DNA of 64,000 nucleotides. Source: Jannaschia sp. M317. GTDB lineage: Bacteria; Pseudomonadota; Alphaproteobacteria; Rhodobacterales; Rhodobacteraceae. Position numbers and translations under genes: made by a program. The stretch spans positions 2,385,001 to 2,449,000 of the forward strand of contig NZ_CP081155.1 of NCBI RefSeq assembly GCF_025141175.1. Reading direction: 5' to 3'. Under the pieces are notes generated by a model, which did not search any database, was not told where the DNA came from, and saw nothing but the letters and a program-made list of their open reading frames with translations. Numbering within the stretch: the stretch's first letter is position 1; each line of letters starts with the position of its first letter. Below are positions 60,062 through 64,000 of this stretch, in pieces.

Positions 60062-62785
60062 ATGCAGACCGTTGCAACAGCCTCACGCGCCGATCAGACA
60101 CGCGCCCTGAGCTTGAGCACGATCGCCTTTACCGCTTGTTTCGCGGTCTGGACGATCTTTTCCATCATCGGTGTCGCCATCAAGGCCGAGCTTGGACTGA
60201 ATGACACCCAGTTCGGCCTGCTGGTCGCGACACCGATCCTGACCGGATCGGTCACCCGCCTATTTCTCGGCGTCTGGACCGAGAAATACGGCGGACGGCT
60301 GGTGTTCTCCAGCCAGATGATCCTGACCGCGCTTGCGACCTGGGCGCTGACACTGGCGGACAGCTACATCATGTACCTGATCGCGGCGCTCGGCATCGGC
60401 CTCGCGGGTGGGTCGTTCATCATCGGCGTGGCCTATGTCAGCCGGTGGTATGACGCTGGCCACCAGGGCACGGCGCTCGGTATCTTCGGCGCGGGCAATG
60501 TCGGCGCAGCGGTGACCAAGTTCGTAGCCCCCTTCGTCATGGTCGCCTACGGCTGGCATGGCGTGGCCTATGTCTGGGCGGCGGGGCTGGCCATCATCGG
60601 CGTGCTGTTCTTCCTTCTGGCCAAGGACGACCCCGAACTGGTTGAGCGTCGCAAGACGGGCGCCAAGGCCCCGTCGCTCGCCCAACAGTTCGCACCGCTC
60701 AAGAACCTGCAGGTCTGGCGGTTCTCACTCTACTATTTCTTCGTGTTCGGCGCCTTCGTAGCCCTCGCGCTGTGGATGCCGCACTACCTGATCGACGTCT
60801 ACGGCATCGACGTTCGCTTCGCGGGCATGGCAGCGGCCTCGTTCAGCCTCTCAGCATCTCTGTTCCGGGCCTATGGTGGCGTGCTGTCGGACAAGTTCGG
60901 CGCGCGCCGGGTCATGTACTGGACCTTCGGCTTTTCCCTGCTGTTCCTGTTCATGCTGAGCTACCCGCCGACGGACTACGTCATTCAGGGCAAGGACGGT
61001 GCCATCGCCTTCTCGACCCAGATGGGTCTGTGGCCCTTCATAGTGACGCTGTTCGGCTTGGGTTTCTTCATGAGCCTCGGCAAGGCAGCTGTCTTCAAGC
61101 ACATCCCGGTTTATTACCCGGGCCATGTGGGCGCGGTTGGCGGGCTTGTCGGCATGATTGGGGGACTTGGCGGCTTCGTCCTTCCCATTGCCTTCGGTGC
61201 GCTGCTGGACCTGACGGGCATCTATACATCGTGTTTCGCGCTGCTCTTCGGACTGGTCGCCATCGCGCTGAGCTGGATGCACCTGTCGGTCCGGGCGATG
61301 GAGCGTGCGGCGCATGGCGAAGTGCTCGACCAGCTGCCGCAGCTGCCCGAGATGCAGGACATCCACCATCCCGAACGCACCGCCATGCCGCGCGTGCTGG
61401 AAGATTGGCGGCCCGAGGACGCGCAATTCTGGGCCGAAAAGGGCCGCGCCGTCGCACGCCGGAACCTCTGGATTTCAATCCCGGCGCTTCTGCTGGCCTT
61501 CTCGGTCTGGATGGTGTGGTCGGTGGTCGTGGCCCGTCTGCCCGCTATTGGGTTCGACTTCACCCCGGGACAGCTTTTCTGGCTGGCGGCCTTGCCCGGC
61601 CTTTCGGGCGCCACGCTCCGTATCTTCTACAGCTTCATGGTGCCGATCTTCGGCGGGCGGCTGTGGACGACGCTGTCGACCGCCTCGCTGCTGCTGCCCG
61701 CGATGGGCATCGGCTATGCGGTGCAAAACCCCGAGACGCCCTACCTGATCTTCCTCGTCCTGGCCCTTCTGTGCGGGTTCGGCGGCGGCAACTTCGCCTC
61801 GTCGATGGCCAATATCGGCTACTTCTTCCCGAAGGCCGAAAAGGGCAACGCGCTGGCGCTGAACGCGGGTCTTGGGAACCTCGGCGTCTCAGTCATGCAG
61901 TTCCTCGTGCCCATCGTCATCACGGCGGGCGTGTTCGGAGCGATCGGCGGTGAACCGGTGACGCTGTCGGACGGCGGACAACTTTGGATGCAGAACGCAG
62001 GCTTTGTCTGGGTGCCCTTCATCCTTGCGGCGACCATCGCGGCCTGGCTGGGCATGAACGACATCGCCGATGCGCGTGCGAGCTTCGCCGATCAAGCGGT
62101 GATCTTCGGACGCAAGCAGAACTGGTTGATGTGCATTCTCTACACCGGCACCTTCGGCAGCTTCATCGGGTATTCAGCCGGCTTCCCGCTGCTGACGCGG
62201 CTGGCCTTCCCGGATGTGAACGCGCTCAACTACGTGTTCCTTGGGCCGCTGGTCGGTGCGCTCAGCCGCGCCGGAACCGGCTGGATCTCGGACAAGTTCG
62301 GCGGTGGTCGCGTGACCTTCTGGACCTTCGCGCTGATGATCGTGGCCACCTTCGGCGTGATCACTTTCCTCGGACTTGGATCGTTCATCGGCTTCTTCGC
62401 CTGCTTCATGGCGTTGTTCTTCCTGACCGGTGTCGGCAATGCCTCCACCTTCCAGATGATCCCGGTCATCATGGGACGTGAAATTCCGCGCCTGATGCCG
62501 CAATTGGGCGTCGAGGAACGCAAGCGGCAGATCGCCATGGAATCCGGCGCAATCGTCGCCTTCACCTCGGCCATCGCAGCCTACGGCGCCTTCTTCATCC
62601 CCAAAGCCTACGGCACATCCATCGCGATGACCGGGTCGGCCGTGGGGGCGCTCTGGGCCTTCCTGATCTTCTACGTGATCTGCGTCGTCATCACCTGGGC
62701 CGTCTACACGCGCCCCGGCGGCCTTCTCCACGACATCGAGCGTGGTCGCACACCGCGGGGAACCGCGGCCCAGCCCGCTGAATGA
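60062..62785 (+). CDS. narK: Fused NarK1-NarK2 nitrate/nitrite transporter
   Basis: The 907-aa product is two MFS transporters in one chain. The first half starts after MQTVATASRADQTRALSLSTIAFTACFAVWTIFSIIGVAIKAELGLNDTQFGLL and has the nitrate signature GNVGAAVTKFVAP. The second half starts about residue 470 with RNLWISIPALLLAFSVWMVWSVVVARLPAIGFDFTPGQLFWLAALPGLSGATLRIFYSF and has a second copy, GLGNLGVSVMQFLVP. In Paracoccus the two halves do nitrate/proton symport and nitrate/nitrite antiport. GGAGA lies 6 bases before ATG 60062, preferred to GTG 60032. narG follows 64 bases later. Confidence 0.95.
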   Translation: MQTVATASRADQTRALSLSTIAFTACFAVWTIFSIIGVAIKAELGLNDTQFGLLVATPILTGSVTRLFLGVWTEKYGGRLVFSSQMILTALATWALTLADSYIMYLIAALGIGLAGGSFIIGVAYVSRWYDAGHQGTALGIFGAGNVGAAVTKFVAPFVMVAYGWHGVAYVWAAGLAIIGVLFFLLAKDDPELVERRKTGAKAPSLAQQFAPLKNLQVWRFSLYYFFVFGAFVALALWMPHYLIDVYGIDVRFAGMAAASFSLSASLFRAYGGVLSDKFGARRVMYWTFGFSLLFLFMLSYPPTDYVIQGKDGAIAFSTQMGLWPFIVTLFGLGFFMSLGKAAVFKHIPVYYPGHVGAVGGLVGMIGGLGGFVLPIAFGALLDLTGIYTSCFALLFGLVAIALSWMHLSVRAMERAAHGEVLDQLPQLPEMQDIHHPERTAMPRVLEDWRPEDAQFWAEKGRAVARRNLWISIPALLLAFSVWMVWSVVVARLPAIGFDFTPGQLFWLAALPGLSGATLRIFYSFMVPIFGGRLWTTLSTASLLLPAMGIGYAVQNPETPYLIFLVLALLCGFGGGNFASSMANIGYFFPKAEKGNALALNAGLGNLGVSVMQFLVPIVITAGVFGAIGGEPVTLSDGGQLWMQNAGFVWVPFILAATIAAWLGMNDIADARASFADQAVIFGRKQNWLMCILYTGTFGSFIGYSAGFPLLTRLAFPDVNALNYVFLGPLVGALSRAGTGWISDKFGGGRVTFWTFALMIVATFGVITFLGLGSFIGFFACFMALFFLTGVGNASTFQMIPVIMGREIPRLMPQLGVEERKRQIAMESGAIVAFTSAIAAYGAFFIPKAYGTSIAMTGSAVGALWAFLIFYVICVVITWAVYTRPGGLLHDIERGRTPRGTAAQPAE

Positions 62786-62849
62786 TCCAATTGAATTCCC
62801 GGGCGGCGCAGTTCGCCGCCCGCACCCAGACACCCGAAAGGACAGCCCA

Positions 62850-64000
62850 ATGAGCCATCTGCTCGACAAACTGAACTTCTTCCAGAGCAAGGAACTGGAG
62901 CAATTCTCGGACGGTTGGGGTCAGACCACCCGCGAGAACCGCGACTGGGAGGACACCTACCGGAACCGCTGGCGGCACGACAAGATCGTCCGCTCGACCC
63001 ACGGGGTGAACTGCACCGGGTCGTGTTCGTGGAAGATCTACGTCAAGTCCGGGATCGTCACCTGGGAAACCCAGCAGACCGACTATCCGCGCACGCGCGC
63101 TGGCCTGCCCAACCACGAACCGCGCGGCTGCGCGCGGGGAGCGTCCTACAGCTGGTATCTCTATTCCGCCAACCGCGTGAAGAATCCGTTGATCCGGGGC
63201 GCCCTGATGCGCGCCTGGCGCAAGATGCGCGAGACCATGACGCCGGTGGCCGCCTGGACCGCGATCCAGAACGATCCCGCCCTGCGCAACGCGATCAACA
63301 AGACCCGCGGCAAGGGCGGCTTCGTGCGGGCAAGCTGGGACGAAGCGACCGAGATCATCGCCGCTGCCAACGCCTACACGGCCAAGACCTACGGGCCCGA
63401 CCGTGTCTTCGGTTTCTCGCCGATCCCGGCCATGTCGATGGTCAGCTATGCCGCGGGCTCGCGCTATCTGTCCCTTCTGGGCGGCACCTGCATGTCGTTC
63501 TACGACTGGTATTGCGACCTGCCGCCGGCCTCGCCGCAGACCTGGGGCGAGCAGACAGATGTGCCGGAATCGGCCGACTGGTACAATGCCGGGTTCCTGA
63601 TGCTCTGGGGCTCGAACGTGCCGCAGACCCGCACGCCCGACGCCCATTTCTACACCGAGGTGCGCTATCGCGGCACCAAGTCCGCCGTGGTCAGCCCCGA
63701 CTATTCCGAGGCCGCCAAGTTCGGCGACATCTGGCTGAATCCGCAGGCCGGCACCGACGCGGCGCTGGCGATGGCCATGGGCCATGTGATCCTGCGCGAA
63801 TTCCACCTCGACCGGCAGGCCGCGTATTTCGAGGACTACGCCCGCAAGTACACGGACATGCCGATGCTGGTGCGGCTGGATGAAAAGGACGGGCACCTCG
63901 TGCCGGGCCGCATGCTGCGCGCCGACGATTTCGACGGCAATCTGGGCGAGTCGAACAATCCAGACTGGAAGACCGTCGCCTATGACGAGGCGTCGGGCCA
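62850..64000 (+). CDS. narG: Nitrate reductase alpha subunit NarG (3' end beyond window)
   Basis: The first 383 residues of the molybdopterin subunit of membrane-bound nitrate reductase are present; the frame is still open at the last base. The N-terminus has HGVNCTGSCSW with His51, Cys55 and Cys59, and Cys94 in PRGCARGASYSW. These are the ligands of the FS0 [4Fe-4S] cluster. YDWYCDLPPASPQTWGEQTDVPESADW follows and contains the region of the Mo-ligand aspartate. NarG reduces nitrate to nitrite inside the cell as the end of the nitrate-respiration chain. ATG 62850 follows AAAGGACA. Confidence 0.97.
   Translation, partial: MSHLLDKLNFFQSKELEQFSDGWGQTTRENRDWEDTYRNRWRHDKIVRSTHGVNCTGSCSWKIYVKSGIVTWETQQTDYPRTRAGLPNHEPRGCARGASYSWYLYSANRVKNPLIRGALMRAWRKMRETMTPVAAWTAIQNDPALRNAINKTRGKGGFVRASWDEATEIIAAANAYTAKTYGPDRVFGFSPIPAMSMVSYAAGSRYLSLLGGTCMSFYDWYCDLPPASPQTWGEQTDVPESADWYNAGFLMLWGSNVPQTRTPDAHFYTEVRYRGTKSAVVSPDYSEAAKFGDIWLNPQAGTDAALAMAMGHVILREFHLDRQAAYFEDYARKYTDMPMLVRLDEKDGHLVPGRMLRADDFDGNLGESNNPDWKTVAYDEASG

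Overview
The window looks like a chromosome of a GC-rich alphaproteobacterium of the Rhodobacterales (Paracoccus/Roseobacter type). Three things point there: the gene order rseP-bamA-skp-fabZ-lpxA-lpxI-lpxB, with LpxI rather than LpxH; a fused double NarK transporter; and an NnrS/NnrU denitrification neighbourhood. The exact genus cannot be fixed from the sequence alone.

Region 1 (1-7862) is core envelope biogenesis. It holds the 3' part of the site-2 protease RseP, a 41-residue membrane peptide, the outer-membrane assembly protein BamA, a Skp-like chaperone, and the FabZ/LpxA/LpxI/LpxB block for fatty acid and lipid A synthesis. The last three genes overlap or abut.

Region 2 (7902-about 48495) is an integrative and conjugative element (ICE), or the larger part of one. 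It begins at a disrupted and duplicated tRNA-Arg(CCG) gene. Maintenance and replication genes come first (DUF932, large ParB-like protein, DUF7146/Toprim, DUF2493, SSB, XRE and DUF2285 regulators, AlpA, RepA). Transfer genes follow: DUF2840, TraF peptidase, DUF736, lytic transglycosylase, DUF3363 relaxase, VirD4/TraG, CopG, and TrbB-C-D-E-J-K-L-F-G-I with DUF2274. Four non-backbone modules sit at separate joints of this backbone: a HEPN protein (9660-10406); a DUF3800 protein (15249-16439); a Hachiman hamA-hamB pair with a DUF3223/DCL gene (20095-23957); and a four-gene cassette of Dcm methylase, MORC/MutL-like GHKL ATPase, Z1 ATPase and DUF4420 PD-(D/E)XK protein (32638-38691). The element therefore looks like a carrier of several anti-phage systems. 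No integrase, ParA or right attachment site is visible. Two early genes (DUF932 and ParB) share a covarying RNA-like leader, and ssb has its own stack of hairpins. The 3' end of repA carries three iteron-like repeats.

Region 3 (48846-54823) holds an efflux operon on the minus strand (cytochrome b561, membrane fusion protein, RND permease). It is divergent from a TetR regulator, with an inverted repeat between them.

Region 4 (54802-64000) is nitric oxide and nitrate metabolism. It contains an NsrR-like Rrf2 regulator divergent from a hemerythrin RIC protein, a 5-formyl-THF cyclo-ligase-like gene, NnrS, NnrU, a DUF6455 protein, a carboxymuconolactone decarboxylase-like protein, a Crp/Fnr regulator of the Dnr/NNR kind, FNR/NNR-like boxes, a fused NarK1-NarK2 transporter, and the 5' part of narG, which runs off the window.
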